A stretch of 37,510 nucleotides of DNA from Bdellovibrionales bacterium (lineage in GTDB: Bacteria > Bdellovibrionota > UBA1018), in NCBI GenBank assembly GCA_016786465.1, contig JAEUWC010000011.1, positions 1-37,510 of the forward strand, read 5' to 3'. Below, in pieces: positions 24,274 through 32,539 of the stretch. The position numbers and the translations under genes are program-made. The notes below the pieces were generated by a model. The model worked only from the letters and a program-made list of their open reading frames with translations. It was not told the origin of the DNA and did no database searches. Within the stretch, counting starts at the first letter, position 1, and each line of letters begins with the position of its first letter.

Positions 24274-25614
24274 TTACAGTTCCTTCGTGTAAGGAAAAAC
24301 TTCAATGTCTTTTTCTGAAATACCCAGCTTTTCGGTCATGGCTGGCACTAGGTCCTTCGCAGTCCCTACAATAACCACAGCCATTTGGTCAGGTTGCAGA
24401 AAGTCCTTCACGGCACTGTTGACTTCGGAAAGGCTAAGGTTCTTCAGTTCTGCAGCCGTTCTTTCCATAAACCCTTTGGGTAGACCAAAGGCAATTTCAA
24501 GGATTCGGTTTTCCGAGCGTTTCTGAGGAGTGTTGAAGCTGAACCCTGCCGAATTAATCGAACTGCTTTTCGAGAATTCGAATTCAGCTTCAGTGATGCC
24601 ATTATCTTTGAGGCTTTGAACCATGTCGAAAGTCTTCTTCAGGGCTTCGACGGCGTAATCCGACTTAGGGAAAAGTCCATATTGCCAACTTCTGGGCTGG
24701 GTCCCGAATCGAAAGTGGCTTGCGGCTCCGTAACTCCATCCGCGTTTCACGCGAATTTCTTGCATCAAGCGTGAAGTAAATCCCCCGCCCCCAAACGCAT
24801 GGTTTGCCAGGTAAAGTTTGAAATACCTCGGGTCATCGAAACGAATGCCGACTTGGCCCGCTTGGATCTGGACTTGTGTGCGATCAGGCTTATCGATGAT
24901 GACAAATCGCTTCTTGGAAAGATGCTTAGGGGCAGGGATTCCGGCTGTAGCTTTGTCCGCGATATTGTCTTTCAGGCCCGCGGTCAGCTGATCTGCGAAG
25001 TCGCGGATTTCCCCCTGTCCCGCGTCCCCGCTACCGGTGATAAAAAGGTTCTGATCATGAAACCATTTCGAATAATGCTTCTTCAATTGTTCCTGGGTCA
25101 GATCTTCGATGTCTTTCTTGCGTCCCAGGATCGGCTTTGAAAATTCGTGTCCACTGAACAGGACTTCCGAAAAGCGCTGATTGGCCAGTCCCTGGTCACG
25201 GCCTAAGTTTTCAAGAATCGAAGTGACGATTTCCTTTTTCAACTTTCGAGATTCCGCTTCTGGAAAGCTGGGGTCAGTGAGAATTTCACGAACCAGATTC
25301 AAGAATTTCTTTTTCTCGCGGGCCAGGACACTGCCTCGAAAGATCATCATTTCCGCACGAGTTTCGACGTCGAACTGGGCGCCCATTTGGTCCATTTCCA
25401 GATCGATCTGATGTTTGGTCCTGGTCTTGGTTCCTCGGGCCATCAGTTCTCCCAAGAAATTCGTAATTCCATACTGTCCCTTTGGGTCCGATACCGAACC
25501 CGTCTTGAGCACCACAGAAATATGAACTAATGGCAAGTTTGAATCTTTTTCAAATTCGACTGGCATCGCCTGGACTGATTGAATTCCCGCAAAAAGCAAA
25601 AAAGAATAGATCAT
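24274..25614 (-). CDS. Exported M16-family protein, catalytically degenerate subunit
   Basis: The 446-residue product has a signal peptide (MIYSFLLFAGIQSVQA) and the two-lobe M16 metallopeptidase fold. At the place of the zinc motif HxxEH it reads N52-F-L-G-E56, so both His ligands and the catalytic Glu are lost. The second-lobe substrate-binding motif is kept (GGGFTSRLMQEIRVKRGWSYG, with Arg and Tyr). This is the pattern of the non-catalytic partner in M16B heterodimers, where one subunit carries zinc and the other the R/Y pair. It is translated with an ATGA overlap from the active M16 gene just upstream, in keeping with an obligate complex. Confidence 0.9.
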   Translation of the reverse strand: MIYSFLLFAGIQSVQAMPVEFEKDSNLPLVHISVVLKTGSVSDPKGQYGITNFLGELMARGTKTRTKHQIDLEMDQMGAQFDVETRAEMMIFRGSVLAREKKKFLNLVREILTDPSFPEAESRKLKKEIVTSILENLGRDQGLANQRFSEVLFSGHEFSKPILGRKKDIEDLTQEQLKKHYSKWFHDQNLFITGSGDAGQGEIRDFADQLTAGLKDNIADKATAGIPAPKHLSKKRFVIIDKPDRTQVQIQAGQVGIRFDDPRYFKLYLANHAFGGGGFTSRLMQEIRVKRGWSYGAASHFRFGTQPRSWQYGLFPKSDYAVEALKKTFDMVQSLKDNGITEAEFEFSKSSSINSAGFSFNTPQKRSENRILEIAFGLPKGFMERTAAELKNLSLSEVNSAVKDFLQPDQMAVVIVGTAKDLVPAMTEKLGISEKDIEVFPYTKEL

Positions 25615-26960
25615 TTCGAAACTCCCATAAGAACCGTGCGCCCTTCGGGCTTCAGATAGTTTTTTGCTACGCGCATTAAGTCGTCGGCGGTCACTTTTGA
25701 AATCAGGTCGTAGTACTGCATCCCCTTGCTGAAGTTTCCGAACACAATTTCGGATTGACCTATGAAATTGGCCAGTTCAGAAGCCGAATCCAGACCGGAA
25801 TAGAATTCATAGGTCAGCTGATTTTTTGCGCGCGATAATTCGTCATCGCCCACAGGTGTTGTTGAAAGCTTCTTCAGCTCCTTTAGGATCACAGCCTCGG
25901 CTTCAGCGGCACGACGGCCTTTTTGCATATTGGCCATGATCATCAAAAGCGATGGGTCAGCATCATTCATGTTGAAGCTTGCCGTTGAACCACAAAGGCC
26001 CATGTCGACCAAGCTTCGTTGCAAACGGCTGCTTTTTCCCGTGGCCAAAACGGCGCGAAGCACGTCCAAGGCAGGCGCATCCGCATGGGTCATTTCTGGT
26101 GTGTGGAATCCCATCATCAGCTTTTCCACCTGAATGTTCAGCTTCAAAGTCTTACGCCGAACCTCTTTCTGTTCGGGTTCGACTTCGATCTTTGGGTCGT
26201 GGTCGGGTTGCGCCGGAATCGACCCATAATACTTTTTCACGGTGTCGAAGGCTTCCGACGGGTTCACATCACCGACGATGACGATCACGGCCCGGTTCGG
26301 AGCATAATGGCTTTTGTAAAAATCCATTGCGTCTTTCGCGGTCATGCTGGCTAGGTCGGCTTCGTAACCGATTACGGGCCAGCGATATGGGTGCTTCGTG
26401 AAAGCGACGCCAAAAATTTCTTGGTACATGGTGCCGTCGGGACTGTTCTCGTTTCGAAGGCGCCTTTCGTTCTGAACGACTTCGGTTTCAGTCTTCAGGG
26501 CCTTTTCATTCACCAGAAGATTCACCATCCGATCGGATTCCATTTTCGCGATTAGATCCAAGTTCTTTCCGTCAGCCACAGGAAGTTCTTGAACGTAGGC
26601 CGTGTAATCCCGACTGGTGAATGCGTTCATTCCTTCCGCACCCACCTTTTCCAGGGTGCGGTCGAATTCATCGGGCTTCAGATTCTTTGTTTCTTTGAAC
26701 ATCATGTGTTCAAAAAGGTGGGCCAATCCGGTTTTGCCCGGGACTTCGTTTCTTGATCCGACGTTGAACCAAGTCTGGTAAGCAAATGTCGGAGAATCCG
26801 AGTTCTTCACAATCAAAAGTTTCAGACCGTTTGATAGCGAAAAGCGGTGGACCTTGTATTCACCAGCCAAGGGTTCAACTTTTCCTGCAGTCGCACATGA
26901 AGACGCAACGGCCACTGCGGTCGTAAAGACCGACGTCAGAAGAATTCGATGAAGTTTCAT
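25611..26960 (-). CDS. Exported M16-family zinc metallopeptidase, active subunit
   Basis: The 449-residue product has an intact inverted zinc motif H81-LFE84-H85 with the third ligand E160 in TETEVVQNE, as in M16B peptidases. An N-terminal signal (MKLHRILLTSVFTTAVAVASSC) may be a lipoprotein signal ending at Cys22, though the ASSC box is not ideal. It should degrade or process peptides in the periplasm. It is first in an operon with the degenerate M16 gene (ATGA overlap) and the S1 protease. Its ATG lies only 22 bp from the divergent ftsQ start, so the promoters of both must overlap each other or the coding regions. Confidence 0.92.
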   Translation of the reverse strand: MKLHRILLTSVFTTAVAVASSCATAGKVEPLAGEYKVHRFSLSNGLKLLIVKNSDSPTFAYQTWFNVGSRNEVPGKTGLAHLFEHMMFKETKNLKPDEFDRTLEKVGAEGMNAFTSRDYTAYVQELPVADGKNLDLIAKMESDRMVNLLVNEKALKTETEVVQNERRLRNENSPDGTMYQEIFGVAFTKHPYRWPVIGYEADLASMTAKDAMDFYKSHYAPNRAVIVIVGDVNPSEAFDTVKKYYGSIPAQPDHDPKIEVEPEQKEVRRKTLKLNIQVEKLMMGFHTPEMTHADAPALDVLRAVLATGKSSRLQRSLVDMGLCGSTASFNMNDADPSLLMIMANMQKGRRAAEAEAVILKELKKLSTTPVGDDELSRAKNQLTYEFYSGLDSASELANFIGQSEIVFGNFSKGMQYYDLISKVTADDLMRVAKNYLKPEGRTVLMGVSK

Positions 26961-26967
26961 ACGGGCA

Positions 26968-26976
26968 TGTTAGATT
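26968..26976 (+). promoter_or_regulatory. Extended -10 promoter candidate for ftsQ
   Basis: TGtTAGATT at 26968-26976 is a TGn-extended -10, followed after 6 nt by the ftsQ GTG at 26983. No -35 or ribosome binding site is visible. The 22-bp gap to the divergent M16 gene leaves no room for a conventional leader. Confidence 0.4.
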
Positions 26977-26982
26977 TTTATC

Positions 26983-27729
26983 GTGAAGATTTCCACCGTC
27001 GCAGTGATTCTGCTGAATAGCGCTGTCCTGGCATTTTCAGTTTGGGCGATGACCCAGGCCGTCCAATCTCCGCTTTTCACGCTGAAGGTCGTCGAAGTTT
27101 CAGGTACGGGCGAAGATTCGCCTGTCACTGCCGATGAATTGATTCAGGTCGCCGCAGTTCCGGTGGATCGCATCAATTTGTTTTCTTTGGATCTGGACCC
27201 GATCGAAAAGCGACTTTTAACGCATCCATGGATTCGAAAGGTTCATCTTGAAAAGCAGTTTCCTCAGACGCTGGTGATCGTTCCTGAATTTCGCGAAGTC
27301 AAAGCCGTGATCATTTCCATGCAAGGCAAAGTTTCGTATGTCGACGCTACGGGAACGGTCTTTGGGCGCGTGAAGTCGGGTTCAGCGGGTGGCTTCCCTG
27401 TATTTTCAGCGCGGATCCACCAAGGCGGAACCGACTTGATTCGTCGATGCTTGGGGTTGATCGAAGCCTTCGAACAACAGGTCGGTCAGGTGGCAAGAAT
27501 TGAAAGCCTGGAAGAAGAAGGCCCACGGGGAATTCAGGGATGGATCAGTTATCCACTTCAGTCGGATCGCGCCCGCGCTCAGGTCATCTTCCCATCACAG
27601 GATTCATTAGCCGACTTGGGCAAAGTTCGATCGGTCGTCAAGTACCTTTCCGAGCGTCAAATTTCTGTCAGCCAGATCTGGGCGGATCTGGGAAAGAAAA
27701 TAGTTGTTAAAATTGCTCGACGTTTCTAG
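26983..27729 (+). CDS. ftsQ: Division protein FtsQ (POTRA domain)
   Basis: The 248-residue product has one membrane segment (about residues 5-27), a POTRA-type domain (FTLKVVEVSGTG...ELIQVAAVPVDRINLFSLDLDPIEKRLLTHPWIRKVHLEKQFPQTLVI), and a beta domain ending near GKKIVVKIARRF. The phrase HPWIRKVHLEKQFPQTL is characteristic of FtsQ/DivIB. It is a bitopic hub of the divisome that binds FtsL/FtsB. It begins with GTG 26983. It sits before ftsA as expected, but is cut off from murB by 3.6 kb of antisense genes, so it needs an independent promoter. The 66-bp gap to ftsA holds two inverted repeats. Confidence 0.9.
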   Translation: MKISTVAVILLNSAVLAFSVWAMTQAVQSPLFTLKVVEVSGTGEDSPVTADELIQVAAVPVDRINLFSLDLDPIEKRLLTHPWIRKVHLEKQFPQTLVIVPEFREVKAVIISMQGKVSYVDATGTVFGRVKSGSAGGFPVFSARIHQGGTDLIRRCLGLIEAFEQQVGQVARIESLEEEGPRGIQGWISYPLQSDRARAQVIFPSQDSLADLGKVRSVVKYLSERQISVSQIWADLGKKIVVKIARRF

Positions 27730-27741
27730 AATCGTGTCAGC

Positions 27742-27758
27742 ACGGCAAAATTTGCCGT
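27742..27758. promoter_or_regulatory. 17-bp palindrome between ftsQ and ftsA
   Basis: ACGGCAAAATTTGCCGT is a perfect palindrome with 8-bp arms around one central base. It starts 13 nt after the ftsQ stop. It could be a repressor operator or, as RNA, a 6-bp hairpin with a 5-nt loop. No T-run follows, so it is not an intrinsic terminator. Confidence 0.55.
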
Positions 27759-27765
27759 TACACGG

Positions 27766-27783
27766 GGTCCCACGGTCGGGACC
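27766..27783 (+). promoter_or_regulatory. GGTCCC/GGGACC hairpin just before the ftsA ribosome binding site
   Basis: GGTCCC (27766-27771) pairs with GGGACC (27778-27783) over a 6-nt loop; the ftsA ribosome binding site GAGGGAAG starts 2 nt later. CACGG recurs at 27741, 27761 and 27771, and CCGTtacACGG (27755-27765) could form an alternative stem that conflicts with the upstream palindrome. This layout could adjust ftsA translation or transcript stability. Confidence 0.5.
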
Positions 27784-27795
27784 AGAGGGAAGCGA

Positions 27796-29037
27796 ATGAA
27801 GCAGACAAAAAAGGATTTTGTCGTCGGCTTAGACATCGGCACTACGAAAATCTGTGCGATCGTCGGCGAAATTGTTGAAGGCGGCCCTGAACCGATCGTC
27901 GACATTATCGGAATCGGAACGGCTCCGTCGAACGGACTTCGCAAAGGTGTTGTCATCAACATCGATTCGACCGTTGAAAGCATTTCGCAAGCCATTCAAG
28001 AAGCAGAACTGATGGCCGGCGTCGAAATTTCGGGCGTGTTCGCGGGAATCGCGGGCGGCCACATCAAATCTTTCAATTCGACGGGCATCGTCGCCATTAA
28101 AGATAAAGAAGTACGTGAATCCGACGTTCAGCGTGTGATCGACGCAGCAAAAGCCGTTGCGATCCCACTGGACCGCGAAGTGATTCACATCATTCCTCAG
28201 GAATACGTCATTGATAACCAAGACGGAATTCGTGAACCAGTCGGAATGTCGGGTGTTCGCCTTGAAGCCAAGGTCCACATCGTTACCGGTGCAGTTTCTT
28301 CAGCGCAGAACATCATCAAGTGCGCAAACAAGTCGGGCCTGAACGTTTCTGAAATCTGTCTTGAACCGATTGCTTCGGCAGAAGCGGTTCTATCGCAGGA
28401 CGAAAAAGAACTAGGCGTTGTTTTGGTCGATATCGGCGGCGGAACCAGTGACATCGCAATCTTCAAGGAAGGCGCGATTGTTCACACGGGCGTCTTGGCC
28501 ATCGGTGGAAACCACATCACCAACGACATCGCCATCGGACTTCGTACCCCGCAGACTGAAGCGGAACAAATCAAGATCGAACACGGATGCGCGCTGGCTT
28601 CCTTGGTGAAGCCTGACGAAACCATCGAAGTCGCTGGCGTCGGCGGACGGCGCCCACGCGTTCTTTCCAGAAGACTTTTGGCCGAAATCATCGAGCCACG
28701 AGTCGAAGAAATCTTTCAACTGATCCACCGCGAAGTTCAGAAGTCCGGTTACGCCGATCTTCTTTCGGCTGGATTGGTGATCACGGGAGGGTCTTCGCTT
28801 CTAGAAGGAATGCCTGAAATCGCGGAACTGGTTTTTGAAATGCCGGTGAAGCGCGGAATCCCACAAGGAATTGGGGGCCTGCGTGACGTCGTCAACAGTC
28901 CGAAGTTCGCAACCGGCGTAGGGTTACTGAAGTACGGTGCGAAGAATACCGTGAAGAGCAAGTTTCCCATCCGGGATAAGCACATCTACGACAAAGTCCG
29001 TGGATCGATGCGCAGTTGGATCAAAGATTTGTTTTAA
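27796..29037 (+). CDS. ftsA: Cell division protein FtsA
   Basis: The 413-residue actin-like protein tethers FtsZ to the membrane. ATP-site motifs: G-L-D-I-G-T-T-K near residue 10-17, D-I-G-G-G-T-S-D in the middle, and I-T-G-G-S-S-L-L-E-G. The FtsA-specific 1C domain region follows SNGLRKGVVINID. The C-terminus (RGSMRSWIKDLF) is the amphipathic membrane-targeting helix. GAGGGAAG gives a strong ribosome binding site before ATG 27796. It is full length, with ftsZ 24 nt downstream. Confidence 0.97.
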   Translation: MKQTKKDFVVGLDIGTTKICAIVGEIVEGGPEPIVDIIGIGTAPSNGLRKGVVINIDSTVESISQAIQEAELMAGVEISGVFAGIAGGHIKSFNSTGIVAIKDKEVRESDVQRVIDAAKAVAIPLDREVIHIIPQEYVIDNQDGIREPVGMSGVRLEAKVHIVTGAVSSAQNIIKCANKSGLNVSEICLEPIASAEAVLSQDEKELGVVLVDIGGGTSDIAIFKEGAIVHTGVLAIGGNHITNDIAIGLRTPQTEAEQIKIEHGCALASLVKPDETIEVAGVGGRRPRVLSRRLLAEIIEPRVEEIFQLIHREVQKSGYADLLSAGLVITGGSSLLEGMPEIAELVFEMPVKRGIPQGIGGLRDVVNSPKFATGVGLLKYGAKNTVKSKFPIRDKHIYDKVRGSMRSWIKDLF

Positions 29038-29061
29038 CCCGAACCAGGTAAAGGAAGACCT

Positions 29062-30540
29062 ATGTTTGAAATCGAACAAGCAGTGGCACAAGGCGCGAAA
29101 ATCAAAGTGATCGGAGTGGGCGGCAGCGGATGCAACGCCGTTAACACCATGATCAAAATGGGCCTGACCGGAGTCGAATTCATCACCGCGAACACGGATC
29201 GTCAGGCACTTGATGCTTCGTTAGCCCCTGTGAAGCTGGCCATCGGCGGCGAATTGACCAAGGGCTTAGGCGCAGGTGCTAATCCAGAAATCGGCCGCAA
29301 AGCCGCACTAGAAGATTACGCCAAGATCGCTGAAATGATGACTGGCGCTGACATGGTCTTCATTACGGCCGGTATGGGCGGCGGAACCGGAACCGGTGCT
29401 GCACCGATTTTTGCGAAAATCGCCAAAGAAATTGGCGCACTGACGGTTGGCGTGGTGACCAAGCCCTTCATGTTCGAGGGCAAAAAGCGGATGAAACATG
29501 CCGAACAAGGCATGAGCTGGCTTCGTGACAACGTCGACAGCTTGATCACAATCCCGAACCAACGCTTGTTGGCGATTTCGGGTCAGTCGCTTTCCATGCT
29601 CGACGCATTCAAGAAAGCGGATGAAGTTCTTCTAAATGCCGTCCAAGGGATTTCGGACTTGATCAACCACACGGGCTTAATCAACAGCGATTTCGCAGAC
29701 GTGAAGACCATCATGCAAAGCAAGGGTTTGGCCTTGATGGGCATTGGTTATGGCGAAGGCGAACATCGCGCCGTGGAAGCTGCGACAAATGCGATTTCCA
29801 GCCCGCTTTTGGAAGATATTTCCATTAACGGAGCAACGGGCATCATCATCAACATCACGGGTGGATCGAACCTAAAGATCCACGAAGTCAACGAAGCGAC
29901 GACTTTGATCATGGAAGCCGCCCACGAAGATGCCGAAATCATTTTCGGAACCGTGATCGACGACACCATGAACGATCGCGTGAAGGTCACGGTTGTGGCT
30001 ACCGGTCTAGGCGATGCCTATGCTGTGGCCCATCCTGAATCGGTATTGTCGCAGTCGGTCGCCACGGCGACCGTTCAGGCGGCGCAGGCTTTGGCGCAGC
30101 AAGTGGCTCCGGTCCAGGCGCCTGTTCAGACGGCTCCAGCCCCAGTGGTTCAGACACCTGTGGCAGCGGAACCTGCTCTCGAGCAGCATTCTTTCTTCAC
30201 CGAACAGCCTGCTCCGGTTCGCACGACTCCTCCTGCCCCAAGACCAGAAGTTTTGGTTGCGGCCCAGAATGCCAGTGCTCAGCGTTCCTATTCGATGGCG
30301 ACCCAGATCGGCCATGAATTGGATGGAATCAGCGACGGAATCGAAGCCGACGAAGAACAACTAACGCCAAAGGATCCGACTCCGGGATTGTCGTCCGTAG
30401 CCGCCACTCAGGCAGCATCGGGTGCGGAAGCGGGCGAATTGGCTCGGGCTCGTTCGATTGCTCAGCGCTTGGGCGTGACGAATCTAACAGAAGACGAATT
30501 CGATATTCCGACTTACCTTCGCCGCAGCCAAGAGCTGTAG
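29062..30540 (+). CDS. ftsZ: Cell division GTPase FtsZ
   Basis: The 492-residue tubulin homologue forms the Z-ring. The GTP signature is G106-GGTGTG112; the T7 synergy loop is N208-SDFAD213; the N-terminal nucleotide loop is G-V-G-G-S-G-C-N-A. The globular domain ends near residue 320. A long Ala/Val/Pro/Gln-rich linker (about 325-470), longer than the ~50 residues of E. coli, leads to a conserved C-terminal peptide ([10 protein letters not shown]) that binds FtsA and similar tethers. The linker is likely disordered. Ribosome binding site AAGGAAG lies before ATG 29062. It is the last gene of the dcw cluster; a palindrome follows the stop. Confidence 0.98.
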   Translation: MFEIEQAVAQGAKIKVIGVGGSGCNAVNTMIKMGLTGVEFITANTDRQALDASLAPVKLAIGGELTKGLGAGANPEIGRKAALEDYAKIAEMMTGADMVFITAGMGGGTGTGAAPIFAKIAKEIGALTVGVVTKPFMFEGKKRMKHAEQGMSWLRDNVDSLITIPNQRLLAISGQSLSMLDAFKKADEVLLNAVQGISDLINHTGLINSDFADVKTIMQSKGLALMGIGYGEGEHRAVEAATNAISSPLLEDISINGATGIIINITGGSNLKIHEVNEATTLIMEAAHEDAEIIFGTVIDDTMNDRVKVTVVATGLGDAYAVAHPESVLSQSVATATVQAAQALAQQVAPVQAPVQTAPAPVVQTPVAAEPALEQHSFFTEQPAPVRTTPPAPRPEVLVAAQNASAQRSYSMATQIGHELDGISDGIEADEEQLTPKDPTPGLSSVAATQAASGAEAGELARARSIAQRLGVTNLTEDEFDIPTYLRRSQEL

Positions 30541-30547
30541 AAGGTCA

Positions 30548-30562
30548 AGGTGCCTGGCACCT
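30548..30562. repeat. 15-bp palindrome after ftsZ, related to the dispersed repeat
   Basis: AGGTGCCTGGCACCT has 7-bp arms around one base. It lies in the 24-bp gap between the convergent stops of ftsZ and the repeat lipoprotein gene. It shares AGGTGCCTG with the repeat at 4024. It may act as a weak bidirectional terminator, but no T-run follows on either strand. Confidence 0.5.
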
Positions 30563-30564
30563 AG

Positions 30565-31938
30565 TTAAATCGAATCGCAGAATTCTTTGAACTTCGTGTC
30601 GGGTACGTCTTTGCAGACGCCGTCGATTTCGATCGATGAAACGCCTTTACGACCGGAAGCCATTTTGTTGGGCATCATCGCTAGGCACGCAGCCGCACGA
30701 CCAGGCCCTGGGGCCAGGTATGCGCCGTAACTGATGTCACCCGAACAGTTGTTCGTTTCCGGAAAGACCAGAATCACGCTCGCACCGGCTTTGCTCGTTG
30801 GCGCAGATTTTAAGCAGGCTGAAATGGGGTCCGAAAAGCCCAAGGCGATACAGGCGCCGTTCACACGCACGGAACTGGCAGTGCGCGTGGAAGAAATTTT
30901 CTTTGATGAATGACACTGGGTCATTAGGTCTTGATCAGGAACCAAGATTCCCGATCGACCGATCTTGTGGTTGCAGTCAGCGCCCGCAAAGGTCGTGAAT
31001 TCGGAATGATCCGGATTGTAGAACTTGGGAATTTCGAAGCCGTTGCACGCAAACTTCAACGAAGTGTCGACGATGTTCTGGCAAATACCGTTGACCTTCA
31101 TTGACCAGACAGACTTTCGGCCCTTTCGCCAAGAAATGTCGTCGCATTGTTCGTGAGCGGGTTGCGATGCGTTGAAAGTTTTTGAATACAGCACTTCTCC
31201 GGAACAGAAATCCGAATACTCGAAGAACTGAACCTGCGTCGCCGTGCTAGCCGTCTGTCCCGGAGCATTGAGCGCCGAACATGCGTCCATAACAAAGGTG
31301 TCTACGATGTCTTGGCAGACGCCATTCACGCGAATGCTCCAAGCCCATCGTTTTCCCGTCGTTCCAAGCTGCGCCTTGCACTGAGTGTGCGAATCCGAAC
31401 CCGGCAAAAGCGTGATGTTTCCGGAAGAAGTTCCCGTGCAATTGTCCGAAGCGGAAAAGAATTCGACCACCAGCTGGGACGGTTGTGACGGAACTGTCGG
31501 CGGCGTTGTTTGGGATGGCTTTGGGCTTGGCGTGCCGGGCGATGGCGATGAAGAGGGTCCGGGTGCCGGCGTTCCGCTTGGCGAAGCGGACGGTGATGGA
31601 GCGGGCGCAACCACTGGAGTCACTGCTTCGATCTTTGATTTCAGAAAGCTGCGAAGGCGATCCGCTTCAGCTTGACCGGTGAGCTTCGTCTTTTGATCAG
31701 AACTTTTGCCGGTCACGCAGCTTTCAGCAGCCCACTTTTCTTCGAACTGGTTGATACGCGAAGTGTAGGATTGCAAGGTTCCCAGGGCCGAAGCGTTTCG
31801 AATCCCGGCTTCTAGCTTTTGGATTTCATTGGTGAATTCACCAGTACAGTTGGGCGCGTCTTCGTCCTTTCCGCAGCCGGAAATCGCGACGATAGCCAGG
31901 CCAATCACCCCAAAAAACAATGCCCGAAAAGCTTTCAT
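30565..31938 (-). CDS. Lipoprotein with four tandem four-cysteine repeats
   Basis: The 457-residue product begins MKAFRALFFGVIGLAIVAISGC, a lipoprotein signal (lipobox I-S-G-C, Cys22). Residues ~30-105 look helical (two further Cys at 31 and 74). Then comes a Pro/Ser/Thr linker (about 107-155). The rest is four repeats with Cys at 167/187/208/220, 245/265/286/298, 322/342/363/375 and 398/418/442/454. The spacing C-X19-C-X20-C-X11-C is exact in repeats 1-3; repeat 4 has X23 in the middle gap. Each has V/I-N/D-G-x-C at the third Cys. I recognise no family; two disulfides per repeat are likely in an oxidising periplasm or surface. An ATG at 31950 is an alternative start. Confidence 0.75.
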   Translation of the reverse strand: MKAFRALFFGVIGLAIVAISGCGKDEDAPNCTGEFTNEIQKLEAGIRNASALGTLQSYTSRINQFEEKWAAESCVTGKSSDQKTKLTGQAEADRLRSFLKSKIEAVTPVVAPAPSPSASPSGTPAPGPSSSPSPGTPSPKPSQTTPPTVPSQPSQLVVEFFSASDNCTGTSSGNITLLPGSDSHTQCKAQLGTTGKRWAWSIRVNGVCQDIVDTFVMDACSALNAPGQTASTATQVQFFEYSDFCSGEVLYSKTFNASQPAHEQCDDISWRKGRKSVWSMKVNGICQNIVDTSLKFACNGFEIPKFYNPDHSEFTTFAGADCNHKIGRSGILVPDQDLMTQCHSSKKISSTRTASSVRVNGACIALGFSDPISACLKSAPTSKAGASVILVFPETNNCSGDISYGAYLAPGPGRAAACLAMMPNKMASGRKGVSSIEIDGVCKDVPDTKFKEFCDSI

Positions 31939-32008
31939 GCCCAACGACATAACGCACAGCGCAAGGTCCGGCAACGGGAATTTCGACCCTGTCCGAAATT
32001 CGGATTCC

Positions 32009-32025
32009 AAAAGGAGCAGGCACCT
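32009..32025. repeat. 17-bp dispersed intergenic repeat, copy 2 (inverted)
   Basis: AAAAGGAGCAGGCACCT is the exact reverse complement of the sequence at 4024-4040. It ends 1 bp before the stop-codon end of argR and lies upstream of the repeat lipoprotein gene. No plus-strand gene starts here, so the GGAG is not a ribosome binding site in this copy. Confidence 0.55.
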
Positions 32026-32532
32026 TTAATTTCGGGGATGGCTATCGGGAAAGTTCAGGGACGTTCGGATTTGCCGAACGGTGTCTGTGATTTTGGACAA
32101 TGATTTTGGAGCTACGAAAATCGTGTCATCGCCCGCGATCGTCCCCATCAAGTCGCCAGGGCGATGGGTGTCCAGGTGGCGCGCCAATAACGATGCTGAT
32201 CCCGCCGCCGTCTTGATGATGATCATCGCGCCGTTGTGGCTGATGTCGGTGACCAAATCCGAAAAGGTAGTTTCCACGATCGTCGGAAGCACCGGGGTTT
32301 CCATCAAACGATAGACAGTCTGCCCTGTTTCATCGACTGCCTTAACTGCGCCGATCTTGCGAAGGCTTCTTGAAATCGTGGACTGAGTGACTTCGAAGCC
32401 CATCGAATCCAAACGCTGGCAAATTTCTTCCTGGGTCGTCGCATCGCCTTCTTCCAAAAGACGACGAAGCGCCGTCGCGCGGGCGCGGGCATCGAAGTTC
32501 TTTTTGCTGACGGTGTTTGAAGTCGACGACAT
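32026..32532 (-). CDS. argR: Arginine repressor ArgR
   Basis: The 168-residue product has the ArgR architecture: an N-terminal winged helix-turn-helix (T-T-Q-E-E-I-C-Q-R-L...V-T-Q-S-T-I-S-R-S-L-R-K-I) and a C-terminal arginine-binding, hexamerising domain with G-T-I-A-G-D-D-T-I-F-V. In the presence of arginine, ArgR hexamers bind paired ARG boxes. The start is placed at ATG 32532 because AGGCGA precedes it and the family begins close to here; it starts 7 nt after the argF stop. Being the last gene of argCJBFR, it is probably autoregulated through the operator before argC. Confidence 0.92.
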   Translation of the reverse strand: MSSTSNTVSKKNFDARARATALRRLLEEGDATTQEEICQRLDSMGFEVTQSTISRSLRKIGAVKAVDETGQTVYRLMETPVLPTIVETTFSDLVTDISHNGAMIIIKTAAGSASLLARHLDTHRPGDLMGTIAGDDTIFVAPKSLSKITDTVRQIRTSLNFPDSHPRN

Positions 32533-32539
32533 GATTCGC

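Noticed and set aside
30541-30564. Intrinsic terminator between ftsZ and the lipoprotein gene
   Set aside because: The palindrome could fold, but the arms leave almost no loop and no T-run follows on either strand; kept as a repeat only.
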